Translations under genes and position numbers: made by a program
NCBI RefSeq assembly: GCF_031323975.1
Contig: NZ_JAVIWS010000001.1
Location: forward strand, 434,001 to 498,000
Source: Escherichia ruysiae
GTDB taxonomy: Bacteria > Pseudomonadota > Gammaproteobacteria > Enterobacterales > Enterobacteriaceae
Length of the DNA stretch: 64,000 nucleotides
Direction: 5' to 3'
Shown: one piece after another, positions 37,887-47,347 of the stretch
Position numbering within the stretch: position 1 is the stretch's first letter
Layout of the letters: the number at the start of each line of letters is the position of its first letter
The notes under the pieces: model-generated
Database searches by the model: none
Told to the model about the DNA's origin: nothing
Seen by the model: the letters and a program-made list of their open reading frames with translations, nothing else

Positions 37887-39032
37887 TTAGCGACCGCCCA
37901 TAATGGCAATGTAATCCTGCGTCCAGCGACTGTAGGGAACAAACTTGCCCCCTTCTGCTATAGGCGTTTTCCAGAAAGCAATTTTATCGAAATAGTTAAA
38001 ACCGTTGGTCTCACAGCCTTTTTCGCCTAATAACGGACTGGCTTTACATCCTTCCGGCACTACCGGCAATGAGCCAAACCAGGCTGCCACATCACCCTGC
38101 ACTTTTGGCGTTAATGACCAGTTCATCCATTTGTAGGCGCAAACCGGATGTTTCGCTTCGCTATGCAGCATGGTGGTATCAGCCCAGCCGGTAACCCCCT
38201 CTTTCGGGAATACTGTGGCGATTGGTTGGCCTTCGGCTTTCAACGCGTTGGCCTGATACGGCCAGGCACTAGAAGCAACCACACCCTCGTTTTTGAAATC
38301 GCTCATTTGCACGGTGGTGTCATGCCAGTAGCGATGTATCAAACTATGTTGATCGCGCAGCACTTTCAGCACCGCCTGGTACTGTTCTTCGGTAAGTTGG
38401 TACGGATCGCTGATGCCCAACTGCGGCTGCGTAGCTTTGACGAACAACGCGGCATCGGCAATATAAATGGGGCCATCATAGGCCTGTACCCGACCTTTAT
38501 TACTCTTGCCGTCCGGCAGATTCTGCTCAACAAAAACCACTTGCCAGCTATCCGGCGGTGTCGGGAAGGTTTTGGCGTTGTACATCAACAGGTTAGGCCC
38601 CCACTGATACGGCGTACCATATACTTTACCGCCAACGTTAAACCAGTCGCCTTTTACTACACGCGGATCGAGTGTTTTCCAGTTAGGAATTAGCGCGGTA
38701 TTAATCGGCTGCACGCGTTTACCCATAATCAAACGCAGCGAGGCATCGCCGGACGCCGTGACCAGATCGTAACCCCCTTTGGTCATCAGACTGACCATTT
38801 CATCGGAAGTCGCGGCGGTTTTCACATTTACCGCGCAACCTGTCTCTTTTTCGAATTGCGTTACCCAGTCGTATTGTTTATCAGTTTGTCCGCGTTCGAT
38901 GTATCCCGGCCAGGCAATAATATCCAGTCGCCCTTCCGGTTTATCTAAATTGGTAGGCGGTTCGGCGGCGTGAGCGGTCATTATAGTCATGGTGAGCGCA
39001 CACAGGCTGCTGCGGGCAAATGTCTTGCTCAT
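37887..39032 (-). CDS. ydcS: YdcS, periplasmic binding protein of the YdcSTUV importer
   Basis: The 381-residue protein has a signal peptide (about 1-22, CALTMTIMTAHAAEPP) and the fold of spermidine/putrescine-binding proteins (PotD-like). K-12 YdcS has also been reported to have polyhydroxybutyrate synthase activity and a role in DNA uptake. It opens the operon ydcS-ydcT-ydcU-ydcV-patD. The 241 bases up to ydcR hold the likely promoter; the operon is known to depend on RpoS and nitrogen state. Confidence 0.93.
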   Translation of the reverse strand: MSKTFARSSLCALTMTIMTAHAAEPPTNLDKPEGRLDIIAWPGYIERGQTDKQYDWVTQFEKETGCAVNVKTAATSDEMVSLMTKGGYDLVTASGDASLRLIMGKRVQPINTALIPNWKTLDPRVVKGDWFNVGGKVYGTPYQWGPNLLMYNAKTFPTPPDSWQVVFVEQNLPDGKSNKGRVQAYDGPIYIADAALFVKATQPQLGISDPYQLTEEQYQAVLKVLRDQHSLIHRYWHDTTVQMSDFKNEGVVASSAWPYQANALKAEGQPIATVFPKEGVTGWADTTMLHSEAKHPVCAYKWMNWSLTPKVQGDVAAWFGSLPVVPEGCKASPLLGEKGCETNGFNYFDKIAFWKTPIAEGGKFVPYSRWTQDYIAIMGGR

Positions 39033-39273
39033 AAGGTCTTACTCCTGTCGTAATTAATTGTTCAGCCGCCGTGCCGTAAAAATATCTCCTTGTTTAACCA
39101 TAGACGGCGGCTTGCAGGCACACCTTCACCCCTGAGAAAATTTAATCAGGTTGTGAGCTAACGCGCATTATGCCGTCTGTGAAGCTATCTTCTGGAGTAT
39201 AGACAAGGGGTTACGAAATATGGCTTCTATTCGAAATTCATATTACCCAACCTGAGAGGAATTAAATTGAAAG

Positions 39274-40683
39274 TTACTTCAGATGTTCTTGAATAAGTTT
39301 GCCTAATTCTTTTACTGCCTGTTCTTCGCGCTCTCCCCATTGCCACGCGGTATTAAAACGGAAAAAACGCGACCAGCGTTCGCCAGTAGAAAACATTTTA
39401 CCCGGCGCAATACTGATGTGATGCGCCAGTGCCGTCAGACTTAATTCGCCTGCATCTAACGGTTCGGGAAGTTCCAGCCAGAGAAAATAACCACTGTCGT
39501 TATGGTGTATTTTCACCTCCGCAGGCAGGTAACGCAGCAGCGCCTGCCAGGCGCGTTGTTTGCGTTCCGCAAGCTGACGACGTAGACGACGCAGATGCGC
39601 ATCGTAGCGGCGTGTAGAAAGGTAATCCACCAGGGCAAGCTGCATCGGTGAACTGGTGGAAAGTGTACTCATCAACTGCAAACGTTGGATTTTACGCGCA
39701 TGTTTTCCTGCGGCGACCCAACCGATGCGAAAACCTGGCACCAGGCATTTGGAGAATGATGAACAATGCAGCACGCCATCGTGGCGATCCCACGCTTTTG
39801 CGGGCAGCGGTTTTTCCCGTCCGAAGTAAAGTTCGCTGTAGACGTCATCTTCAATCAGCATCACGTTGTACTGACTAAGGAGTTCTACCAGCCGCGCTTT
39901 TTTCTGTGGCGTTAAGGTAAAACCGAGCGGGTTCTGGCTGTTGGTCATTAACCAGCACGCTTTCACCGGATACTCTTGTAACGCCAGTTCAAGCGCCTGA
40001 AGGTCGATCCCTTCGTTAACATCCGTCGCTACCGATAACGCCTTCAGCCGTAACCGCTCCAGCGCCTGCAACGCGCCGTAGAAACAAGGATTCTCGACAA
40101 TCACCCAATCACCCGGCTCGGTTACCGCTTGCAAACTGAGGTTTAATGCCTCTAACGCCCCGGCGGTGATGACGATTTCATCGGGCGAAATTGTGATGCC
40201 CTGTAAGGCATAGCGACGAGCAATAGCCTGACGAAGCTCAGCATTCCCTGGAGGTAAGTTTTCAATCACGCTCATCGCCGTTGCGGTTTTGCTTACCTGT
40301 GCCAGGGAGCGATTGAGTTGTTGAAGCGGAAACAAGCGCGGATCGGGAAAAGCGGATGCAAACGGCACCACTGAAGGATCGCGACTGGCCTGCAACATGT
40401 CAAAAATATAAGTATTGATATCGACTGTTTCATCACGTGTGACTGGAACGACTGGGGCTTTCGGCATTTTTAATGCCTGTGGTGCAACGTAATAACCCGA
40501 CTGCGGTCGCGCGATAATATGCCCCTGACTTTCGAGTAACTGGTAGGCATGGCTGACGGTCATAAAGCTCATACCAGAAAGCGCCACCTGTTCACGCAAC
40601 GAAGGCAAACGATCGCCGGGTTGCCAGATGCCCGACGCAATCTGCTCGCGTAATTGTTCTGCCAGTTGCTGGTATTTTTTCAT
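39274..40683 (-). CDS. ydcR: YdcR, MocR-type (GntR/aminotransferase) regulator
   Basis: The 469-residue protein joins an N-terminal GntR winged helix (about 1-70, QIASGIWQPGDRLPSLREQV) to a class I aminotransferase domain. The PLP lysine is in SSFSKCLVPGFRIGW. MocR-type proteins use PLP as effector ligand to control metabolism genes. It lies just upstream of ydcS in the same direction, so control of the polyamine set is plausible but inferred. The frame is complete. Confidence 0.93.
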   Translation of the reverse strand: MKKYQQLAEQLREQIASGIWQPGDRLPSLREQVALSGMSFMTVSHAYQLLESQGHIIARPQSGYYVAPQALKMPKAPVVPVTRDETVDINTYIFDMLQASRDPSVVPFASAFPDPRLFPLQQLNRSLAQVSKTATAMSVIENLPPGNAELRQAIARRYALQGITISPDEIVITAGALEALNLSLQAVTEPGDWVIVENPCFYGALQALERLRLKALSVATDVNEGIDLQALELALQEYPVKACWLMTNSQNPLGFTLTPQKKARLVELLSQYNVMLIEDDVYSELYFGREKPLPAKAWDRHDGVLHCSSFSKCLVPGFRIGWVAAGKHARKIQRLQLMSTLSTSSPMQLALVDYLSTRRYDAHLRRLRRQLAERKQRAWQALLRYLPAEVKIHHNDSGYFLWLELPEPLDAGELSLTALAHHISIAPGKMFSTGERWSRFFRFNTAWQWGEREEQAVKELGKLIQEHLK

Positions 40684-40761
40684 TATCGGATCGTTTTTAT
40701 GTGCAGATGATCCGGCAGTCTATATCAGTTGTTAAAAATGACAACTTTTCGTTAACTGTAA

Positions 40762-41199
40762 TTAAACCATCACCAGCGATAACTCTTTGCCCAGAGCTTT
40801 AGCCGCAAGCTGGACGGCGTCGATTTTTGTCGCGTGGTGCAAATCAAACAAGCGGGTGATCTCCTGCTTAGGTTTACCAATTCGCTTCGCCAGCTCTTGC
40901 TGAGTAATGTCTGACTGCAAAAAAGCATTTAACAGCAATACTTTAGAGGCAACGCTCAAAGGCACTTCAATAAAGTGATCGTGACTATTTAATGGCGAAG
41001 GTAACGGGATAAGCTCGTTGTCTTCAAAATAAAAATCAAATGCGATCAGTAAAGCATCTTTTGCCGCTTCCATCGCTTCAGCGACAGTTTCGCCCTGGGT
41101 CAACGCTTCAGGGATATCCACAAAAGAAACCATATAACCGCCTTCCGGCGCGGGTGTAAGAGTGACGGGATAACGCATAATTTCGACTGTCTCTCGCAT
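40762..41199 (-). CDS. hicB: HicB antitoxin
   Basis: The antitoxin has an N-terminal RNase H-like fold (MRYPVTLTPAPEGGYMVSF) and a C-terminal helix-turn-helix (TQQELAKRIGKPKQEITRLF) that represses the hicAB promoter. The called frame is 145 residues; the usual HicB start MRYPVTLT is at 41178 and gives 138. HicB neutralises the mRNA interferase HicA. Here the hicA reading frame is shifted by a deletion and runs 14 bases into the hicB start region, so the antitoxin stands next to a probably dead or altered toxin. Confidence 0.93.
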   Translation of the reverse strand: MRETVEIMRYPVTLTPAPEGGYMVSFVDIPEALTQGETVAEAMEAAKDALLIAFDFYFEDNELIPLPSPLNSHDHFIEVPLSVASKVLLLNAFLQSDITQQELAKRIGKPKQEITRLFDLHHATKIDAVQLAAKALGKELSLVMV

Positions 41200-41211
41200 G
41201 TCATTAACCTT

Positions 41212-41388
41212 TTAATTGGCGATTAACTCAAACCGAGTTGTTTCAGAATTGCTTTCTTTAATCTCTTCACTTGGGTGACGCGGCATGACACTGCGCCTCC
41301 CGTGAAACCTGAGTTTTAAATGGTTGCTGCCATTCGCTACATCGACGCCCTGAGAGTCGAGCCAACGTCTGAACTCGCTTTGTTTCAC
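41212..41388 (-). pseudogene. hicA: HicA toxin gene with an 11-base deletion and shifted C-terminus
   Basis: The first ~45 residues (KQSEFRRWLDSQGVDVANGS and NHLKLRFHGRRSVMPRHPSE) match HicA, including the catalytic His in SNHLKL. After EEIKE the frame shifts: the normal ending KAILKQLGLS with its stop (41223-41225) is intact but in another frame. From the GTG at 41388 to that stop is 166 bases, 11 fewer than the 177 of a 58-residue HicA. The shifted frame ends with SNSETTRFELIAN and a different stop. HicA cleaves mRNA; loss of the last strand and helix probably inactivates it. Confidence 0.85.
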
Positions 41389-41609
41389 ATCGCCTCCCTG
41401 CCGCTGAGTATATCAACAAAGTAAACATTAATGTTTACCTCCGTGTGTAATTTGCTCGAAAATAGCACTTAATCGCCGCAACGGCAGAATGCGATGCCAA
41501 ATAAGGAAGGCTGATTCCAGAATTTCTTTGCGCTAATTTGCAAAACTGAATAATAACCTCAAGAAACTATCGGCATCATAGCGGCAAAAGGTAAGAAAAA
41601 GGTGTCGGG

Positions 41610-41840
41610 ATGTTTACGAAGGCGTTAGCGGTTGTCTTATTAACGTGTGCGCTGTTCTCTGGACAGTTGATGGCAGGACACAAAGGACATGAATTTTTGT
41701 GGGTAAAAAATGTGGATCATCAACTGCGTCATGAAGCGGACAGTGATGAATTGCGCGCCGTTGCGGAAGAATCGGCAGAAGGTTTGCGCGAGCATTTTTA
41801 CTGGCAAAAGTCACGCAAACCAGAAGCGGGACAGCGTTGA
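41610..41840 (+). CDS. yncJ: YncJ, small secreted protein
   Basis: The 76-residue protein begins with a signal peptide (MFTKALAVVLLTCALFSGQL, cleaved near MAG). The mature part is short, charged and rich in Glu and His (GHKGHEFLWVKNVDHQLRHE). It matches K-12 YncJ, a DUF2554 protein of unknown function in the periplasm. It lies between hicA and the convergent rlhA, with a REP element after it. Confidence 0.88.
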   Translation: MFTKALAVVLLTCALFSGQLMAGHKGHEFLWVKNVDHQLRHEADSDELRAVAEESAEGLREHFYWQKSRKPEAGQR

Positions 41841-41849
41841 GTCGGTTGT

Positions 41850-41883
41850 TGCCGGATACGGTATGAACGCCTTACCCGGCCTG
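41850..41883. repeat. REP-like element after yncJ
   Basis: GCCGGATACGGTATGAACGC with CTTACCCGGC forms an imperfect REP palindrome between convergent yncJ and rlhA. Confidence 0.65.
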
Positions 41884-41932
41884 TAATATCTGCAAATTCA
41901 ATAAGTTGTTAACAGGTCTGAAAATTTGCGTT

Positions 41933-43894
41933 TTACCCTTTTCGCTTCGGCAATGTTTTCATCAGTTCATCCGGGCTTACGGAGGCGACAACACTCCCCG
42001 GTAACGGCATTTTCAGAATGTGATTTTTGATTTTGCCAATGACGTGCATCTCACACGGCCGGCAATCAAACTTTAGCGTTAACACTTCATCGCCGTTAAC
42101 CAGTTGCATTGGCGTTGCTTTCCAGCTTTTGATATTGCCTTTCGCCTGTTTCGGGCACAGATTGAAGGCAAAGCGCAGACAATGCTTGGTGATCATTACC
42201 GGCACTTCGCCCTTCTCTTCATGCGCTTCATAGGCAGCATCAATCAGTTGCACACCATAGCGATGATAAAATTCACGAGCTTTCTGGTTGTATACGTTCG
42301 CGAGGAAACTCAAATGCGTTTGCGGATAAACTGGCGCAGGGTCAGCAACCGGTTTACGACTACCGCGCTGATAACTGGCAAGACGCGCAGCATCCAGCAT
42401 TTCAGCAGCCTCACGGCGGAACTGATTTAACAGACTGTTTGGCACAAACAGCGCCCCCGGCAAATTAATTTGCACATCGCGGGCGTAATAGATGGTTTGC
42501 CCAAGCTTCGACAATCCCTCTTTCAGATTGAGGAGTGCTTTTTCGGCGTTATTCGCTTCGTCGAACTGCCCGTCCAGCGTATGAGTGATACTGACGCCCT
42601 CTTCACTGGTCAGAGTCAGAATCAGTTGTTCCTGCCAGCCGCCCAGTTCAATGTCTACCGCCACCCGACGTTCGCTGGAGGTTTTGGTCAACGCCTGCTG
42701 CCAGTTATGGTCGAGGTTGCGATTAAGCGGATGGTGCGGGCGAATTTTGTGCAGCTCCACTGGCATCTCATTTGGCCAGACGCGGTACTGATTTTCCCCA
42801 GTTTTCTCTACCGTGTTGGCACGAAAGCCGACGACTTCACGCTTAATCATTACGTTCAGTCCATCGCCGTTAGCCAGCGGTTCGGTAACCTCAACATCAA
42901 GATGATCTTTCGCCACTTTCAATACTTCACCCACCGGCAGGCCGATAAATTTCGGTGAATCGAATGCGCCAATATCGCCTTTACGCGCGTTAACAAAGTA
43001 GTCGGTGCTGCCACGATGGAAGGTTTTTTCTGTCGACGGTACGAAGAAGTGCTCAGTACGACCGGATGAAGCTCGCGCCAAAAAGCTACGTTCTTCAATA
43101 ATGGCATCCAGCATCTGGCGATAGTGGGCGGTGATATTCTTCACGTAGCTCATATCTTTGTAACGCCCTTCAATCTTGAAGGAACGCACGCCTGCATCAA
43201 TCAAAGCGCCCAGGTTGGCAGTCTGATCGTTATCTTTCATCGACAGCAGGTGTTTTTCATAGGAAACCACCCGCCCCTGATCGTCTTTCAATGTATATGG
43301 CAAACGGCACGCCTGCGAGCAATCGCCACGGTTGGCGCTACGCCCTGTTTGCGCATGAGAAATGTAGCACTGACCGGAATATGCCACGCACAGTGCACCA
43401 TGAATAAAGAACTCAATGGTCGCGTCCGTGGCCTGATGAATCGCACGGATCTGCTCAAGATTCAGCTCTCGCGCCAGCACAATCTGCGTAAAACCGACGT
43501 CCGAAAGAAACTTCGCTTTCTCTACAGTGCGAATATCACACTGCGTACTGGCGTGCAGTTCAATCGGCGGAATATCAAGTTCCAGAATCCCCATATCCTG
43601 AACGATCAGTGCATCAACGCCTGTCTGGTAAAGGTCGGTAATCAGTCGCTGCGCCGGTTCCAGTTCATCGTCATGCAAAATGGTGTTAAGCGTGACGAAA
43701 ATTTTTGCACCATAACGATGGGCAAATGGCACCAGCTCGGCAATATCTTTCAGGCTATTACTGGCATTATGACGGGCACCAAAACCAGGTCCGCCGATAT
43801 AAACAGCATCGGCACCGTGCAAAATAGCTTCGCGGGCAATGGCGGCATCGCGTGCCGGGCTTAACAGTTCAAGACGATGAGAAGATACGGTCAC
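41933..43894 (-). CDS. rlhA: RlhA, 23S rRNA C2501 hydroxylase (U32 family)
   Basis: The 653-residue protein (YdcP) belongs to the U32 'peptidase' family and hydroxylates C2501 of 23S rRNA, using prephenate- and iron-linked chemistry. The N-terminal domain holds LELLSPARDAAIAREAILHG and the family cysteines in GDCSQACRLPY; later cysteines (HCLRFAFNLCP, FDCRPCEM) may bind iron-sulfur. The GTG start at 43894 (VTVSSHRLELLS region) gives the known length; an ATG at 43936 would add 14 residues. It converges on yncJ. Confidence 0.92.
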   Translation of the reverse strand: MTVSSHRLELLSPARDAAIAREAILHGADAVYIGGPGFGARHNASNSLKDIAELVPFAHRYGAKIFVTLNTILHDDELEPAQRLITDLYQTGVDALIVQDMGILELDIPPIELHASTQCDIRTVEKAKFLSDVGFTQIVLARELNLEQIRAIHQATDATIEFFIHGALCVAYSGQCYISHAQTGRSANRGDCSQACRLPYTLKDDQGRVVSYEKHLLSMKDNDQTANLGALIDAGVRSFKIEGRYKDMSYVKNITAHYRQMLDAIIEERSFLARASSGRTEHFFVPSTEKTFHRGSTDYFVNARKGDIGAFDSPKFIGLPVGEVLKVAKDHLDVEVTEPLANGDGLNVMIKREVVGFRANTVEKTGENQYRVWPNEMPVELHKIRPHHPLNRNLDHNWQQALTKTSSERRVAVDIELGGWQEQLILTLTSEEGVSITHTLDGQFDEANNAEKALLNLKEGLSKLGQTIYYARDVQINLPGALFVPNSLLNQFRREAAEMLDAARLASYQRGSRKPVADPAPVYPQTHLSFLANVYNQKAREFYHRYGVQLIDAAYEAHEEKGEVPVMITKHCLRFAFNLCPKQAKGNIKSWKATPMQLVNGDEVLTLKFDCRPCEMHVIGKIKNHILKMPLPGSVVASVSPDELMKTLPKRKG

Positions 43895-43966
43895 TTTCTT
43901 ATCCAGTAGCTGAAAAATGGCGGCTATTTTAGCCACAAGCGCGACGTTGCGAAATAGTTTTCCCGC

Positions 43967-44503
43967 TTAACTACGCGGGTAATGGATGAGGGAATGAAAA
44001 TGTACGGTTTGCTCCCCACAATTACGATAGACATGCCTGACGTCGGCAGCAAAACGAACACCTTCTCCACAATTAAGACTACGCCATTCACCATCAACGC
44101 ACAGATCAAGCTGTCCATCAATGACGACAACATGCTCAATTACCCCTTTTTCGTGCGGCGTCGATTCGCTTATTGCACCGGGTGCCATCTGAATCGAGAA
44201 GTGTTCAAAGCAGAGTTGCGGATCATAAGGAAACAGCGAAGTGATCACCATTGCCTGCTGTTGTGGATCATAAACTGATGGCGTAATGGTCTGCGGCGGC
44301 GAAATAAATGTCGAAAATGGCACGTTCATCCCGGTGGCAATTTTCCAGAGTGTCGCGACCGTCGGACTGGACTCATTGCGCTCAATCTGCCCTAACATGG
44401 CTTTAGAAACGCCCGTGGCGTCTGCCAGTCGCGAAAGACTCCAGCCTCGCTGCTGACGAAGATGTTTAAGCGTAGTGGATAAAAAGCGAGCGAGATTTTC
44501 CAT
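43967..44503 (-). CDS. sutR: SutR (YdcN), HTH-cupin transcriptional regulator
   Basis: The 178-residue regulator joins an XRE helix-turn-helix (WSLSRLADATGVSKAMLGQI, about residues 20-40) to a cupin sensor domain (about 105-175). SutR controls sulfur-utilisation genes in K-12, as I recall. It diverges from ydcO with the promoter region between, suggesting local control of that transporter gene. Seventy-two bases separate it from rlhA in the same direction. Confidence 0.93.
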   Translation of the reverse strand: MENLARFLSTTLKHLRQQRGWSLSRLADATGVSKAMLGQIERNESSPTVATLWKIATGMNVPFSTFISPPQTITPSVYDPQQQAMVITSLFPYDPQLCFEHFSIQMAPGAISESTPHEKGVIEHVVVIDGQLDLCVDGEWRSLNCGEGVRFAADVRHVYRNCGEQTVHFHSLIHYPRS

Positions 44504-44594
44504 GCGACTCCTCCGGCAAAACAGGAGTTTATCACTTGTGCGTTATAACGGACAGATGCTACGGTGCCTGTACGCTATAACGCACGAGGTGACT

Positions 44595-45767
44595 ATGCGT
44601 CTGTTTTCTATTCCTCCCCCCACGCTACTGGCGGGGTTTCTGGCGGTATTGATTGGCTACGCCAGTTCAGCAGCAATAATCTGGCAAGCGGCGATTGTCG
44701 CCGGAGCAACCACTGCACAAATCTCCGGCTGGATGACGGCGCTGGGACTGGCAATGGGAGTCAGTACGCTGGCGCTGACATTATGGTATCGCGTGCCTGT
44801 TCTCACCGCATGGTCAACGCCTGGCGCGGCGCTGTTGGTCACTGGTTTACAGGGGCTAACACTTAACGAAGCCATCGGCGTTTTTATAGTCACCAACGCA
44901 TTAATTGTCCTCTGCGGCATAACGGGACTCTTTGCTCGTCTGATGCGCATTATTCCGCACTCGCTTGCGGCGGCAATGCTTGCCGGGATTTTATTACGCT
45001 TTGGTTTACAGGCGTTTGCCAGTCTGGATGGTCAGTTTACGTTGTGTGGCAGTATGTTGCTGGTATGGCTGGCAACCAAGGTCGTTGCACCGCGCTATGC
45101 GGTAATTGCCGCGATGATTATTGGGATCGTGATCGTTATCGCGCAAGGTGACGTTGTCACAACTGATGTTGTCTTTAAACCCGTTCTCCCCATTTATATT
45201 ACCCCTGAATTTTCGTTTGCTCACACTTTGAGCGTTGCACTCCCCCTTTTTCTGGTGACGATGGCATCGCAAAACGCACCGGGTATTGCGGCAATGAAAG
45301 CGGCCGGGTATTCGGCTCCGGTTTCGCCACTGATTGTATTCACTGGCTTGCTGGCGCTGATTTTTTCCCCTTTCGGGGTTTATTCCGTCGGTATTGCGGC
45401 AATTACTGCCGCTATTTGCCAAAGCCCGGAAGCGCATCCGGACAAAGATAGGCGTTGGTTGGCTGCCGCCGTTGCGGGCGTCTTTTATTTGCTTGCGGGT
45501 CTGTTTGGTAGCGCCATTACCGGAATGATGGCAGCCCTACCGGTTAGCTGGATCCAGATGCTGGCTGGTCTGGCGCTGTTAAGCACCATTGGCGGTAGTT
45601 TGTATCAGGCGCTACATAATGAGCGTGAGCGCGACGCTGCTGTGGTGGCATTTCTGGTAACAGCGAGCGGGCTGACATTGGTTGGGATTGGTTCGGCGTT
45701 TTGGGGATTAATTGCCGGCGGCGTCTGTTACGTGGTGTTGAATTTAATTGCTGACAGAAACCGATAA
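44595..45767 (+). CDS. ydcO: YdcO, BenE-family inner-membrane transporter
   Basis: The 390-residue protein has about 12 hydrophobic helices and belongs to the benzoate/H+ symporter family. The start MRLFSIPPPTLLAGFLAVLI was chosen over an in-frame ATG 120 bases earlier that lies within the divergent sutR gene. The substrate in E. coli is not established. It diverges from sutR and converges on ydcL with a shared hairpin. Confidence 0.92.
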   Translation: MRLFSIPPPTLLAGFLAVLIGYASSAAIIWQAAIVAGATTAQISGWMTALGLAMGVSTLALTLWYRVPVLTAWSTPGAALLVTGLQGLTLNEAIGVFIVTNALIVLCGITGLFARLMRIIPHSLAAAMLAGILLRFGLQAFASLDGQFTLCGSMLLVWLATKVVAPRYAVIAAMIIGIVIVIAQGDVVTTDVVFKPVLPIYITPEFSFAHTLSVALPLFLVTMASQNAPGIAAMKAAGYSAPVSPLIVFTGLLALIFSPFGVYSVGIAAITAAICQSPEAHPDKDRRWLAAAVAGVFYLLAGLFGSAITGMMAALPVSWIQMLAGLALLSTIGGSLYQALHNERERDAAVVAFLVTASGLTLVGIGSAFWGLIAGGVCYVVLNLIADRNR

Positions 45768-45773
45768 TAAGAA

Positions 45774-45793
45774 GCGCCATCTTACGATGGCGC
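45774..45793. terminator. Hairpin between convergent ydcO and ydcL
   Basis: GCGCCATC and GATGGCGC form a perfect 8-bp stem with a TTAC loop, 6 bases after the ydcO stop. On the minus strand it is followed by a run TTCTTATTATCG, so it likely serves ydcL as well. Confidence 0.7.
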
Positions 45794-45801
45794 AACTGGC
45801 A

Positions 45802-46470
45802 TTACTTTTTGTTAACGTCAAACATGGTGGCATCGGTCGCCATGTCATCAATAACTTGCTTAATATTTTCGAAAGCCATTGGCGTACTTTCGTTATTCAG
45901 GTCTTTACCTTCGCCCTGACGAACGACTTTGATAACAGGTTTATTGGTAGCCGCATCAATCAGTTCACCTTCAAAGTACAGGCGGGTATCCATGGTACGG
46001 TGACCGGTTGCCATTTGTGTTCCCGCTACCACTAATGCAACAGGAACCACTTCATAGAATTGCAGTCCTTCTTTACTAGTATCAACACCAGTAATAGCAC
46101 CACGGAAAATCAGACTACGCGGGCCAGCAGTGGTAACCAGTGGTTTGCGCTGCGCAATCGCTTCTTTCATTTCGGTATTGGTATAACTCAAAATTCTATC
46201 CAATACTTTCTGCCCTACCTGAGTAGAAGGTTTCGGCACCGGATAATAAGTGATTGGATTCCAGACAATACTGTCATATTTACTTTGGTCGAAATCAGGG
46301 GAAACCCAGCGTAAAACGGGTTTACCTGTTGCCGATGTTGTTTCTTGAAGATCAGAGTAATTCTTTAAAAAGCCAGAGTATTTATCCGGCTGGGTGATTT
46401 TAGAGGCACAGCCGGACAGAGCCAACAAGCCGCATAAAGCTGCAACTTTCGCAATTGATGTGGTACGCAT
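45802..46470 (-). CDS. ydcL: YdcL, outer-membrane-type lipoprotein (DUF3313)
   Basis: The 222-residue protein has a lipoprotein signal with lipobox LSGC at about residues 18-21 (KVAALCGLLALSGCASK). The residue after Cys is Ala, not Asp, so outer-membrane sorting is expected. The mature domain is the DUF3313 type; function is not known to me. It stands alone between ydcO and tehB. Confidence 0.9.
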   Translation of the reverse strand: MRTTSIAKVAALCGLLALSGCASKITQPDKYSGFLKNYSDLQETTSATGKPVLRWVSPDFDQSKYDSIVWNPITYYPVPKPSTQVGQKVLDRILSYTNTEMKEAIAQRKPLVTTAGPRSLIFRGAITGVDTSKEGLQFYEVVPVALVVAGTQMATGHRTMDTRLYFEGELIDAATNKPVIKVVRQGEGKDLNNESTPMAFENIKQVIDDMATDATMFDVNKK

Positions 46471-46753
46471 GAATAGTTTCCTGAGATGATTATATTACTT
46501 TTTAAGTTATAGCAAAAAGCACCGCTTCGTGTTGTGGCAAAAAAAGTGTTGGCAGAAATAAATTTATCGACCCCTTTTTCGACAATATAGTCAATGCTGA
46601 AAAAGGAGCTGAGTCAATCATCATTGATTTATTTTCAGAGACTTGAGGCGATAAAAAAGCACATCCGCTGTGACTTATTTCACATCATCCTGCTAAAAAA
46701 TATGCTTACCGAATAGATCAACAGGCAAACTTCTTACGTTGATCCTTTTCAGG

Positions 46754-47347
46754 TCATTTTTTACGTGCCAGCATAGTAGCGAAACGCAGTTTAATACGAT
46801 TACCGTTGGCATCGGTGCGGTGTAATTCACCGACATCTTCATTGTATTTCAATAAATCCCAGCCTTCATAATAACGACGTAGCTCTCCCTCTTTGAAGGC
46901 AAACGGAAAGCCGACGGTACATGGAAAATCAGTAGTATCCATCGCAGCCACAATCAGGTTGTAACCGCCAGGTTTAGTGCAACGTTGCATATTGCCAATC
47001 AGCCCTGGGATGGTTTTCGCCTCCAGGAACATCAGCACCACAGTAGAAAGAATAAAATCGTACTGTCCATCAAACGTGAGGCTATTCAGATCGACAACCT
47101 GAGTACGTAAATTTTCCAGATTTTCAATGGCTTTAATGCGCTCAACGTTGGCAATACTCATGGCATTTTTATCCCATGCGTCAACATCATAACCATTGGC
47201 TGCAAGGTAAAGACTGTTACGACCATTGCCACAGCCCAAGTCCAGCGTTTTCCCCGGTTTAACGATTTTCACCGCTTCCAGAACTTCGGAGTGTGTGCGG
47301 GTTAATTCGTATTTGTTAGTAAAGTAGTTTTCGTCACGAATGATCAT
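46754..47347 (-). CDS. tehB: TehB, SAM-dependent tellurite methyltransferase
   Basis: The 197-residue enzyme has the class I methyltransferase SAM motif [15 protein letters not shown] near residue 36. TehB methylates tellurite and selenium compounds, and together with TehA raises tellurite resistance when overexpressed. Its ATG overlaps the tehA stop by 4 bases, so the two are translationally coupled. Confidence 0.96.
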   Translation of the reverse strand: MIIRDENYFTNKYELTRTHSEVLEAVKIVKPGKTLDLGCGNGRNSLYLAANGYDVDAWDKNAMSIANVERIKAIENLENLRTQVVDLNSLTFDGQYDFILSTVVLMFLEAKTIPGLIGNMQRCTKPGGYNLIVAAMDTTDFPCTVGFPFAFKEGELRRYYEGWDLLKYNEDVGELHRTDANGNRIKLRFATMLARKK

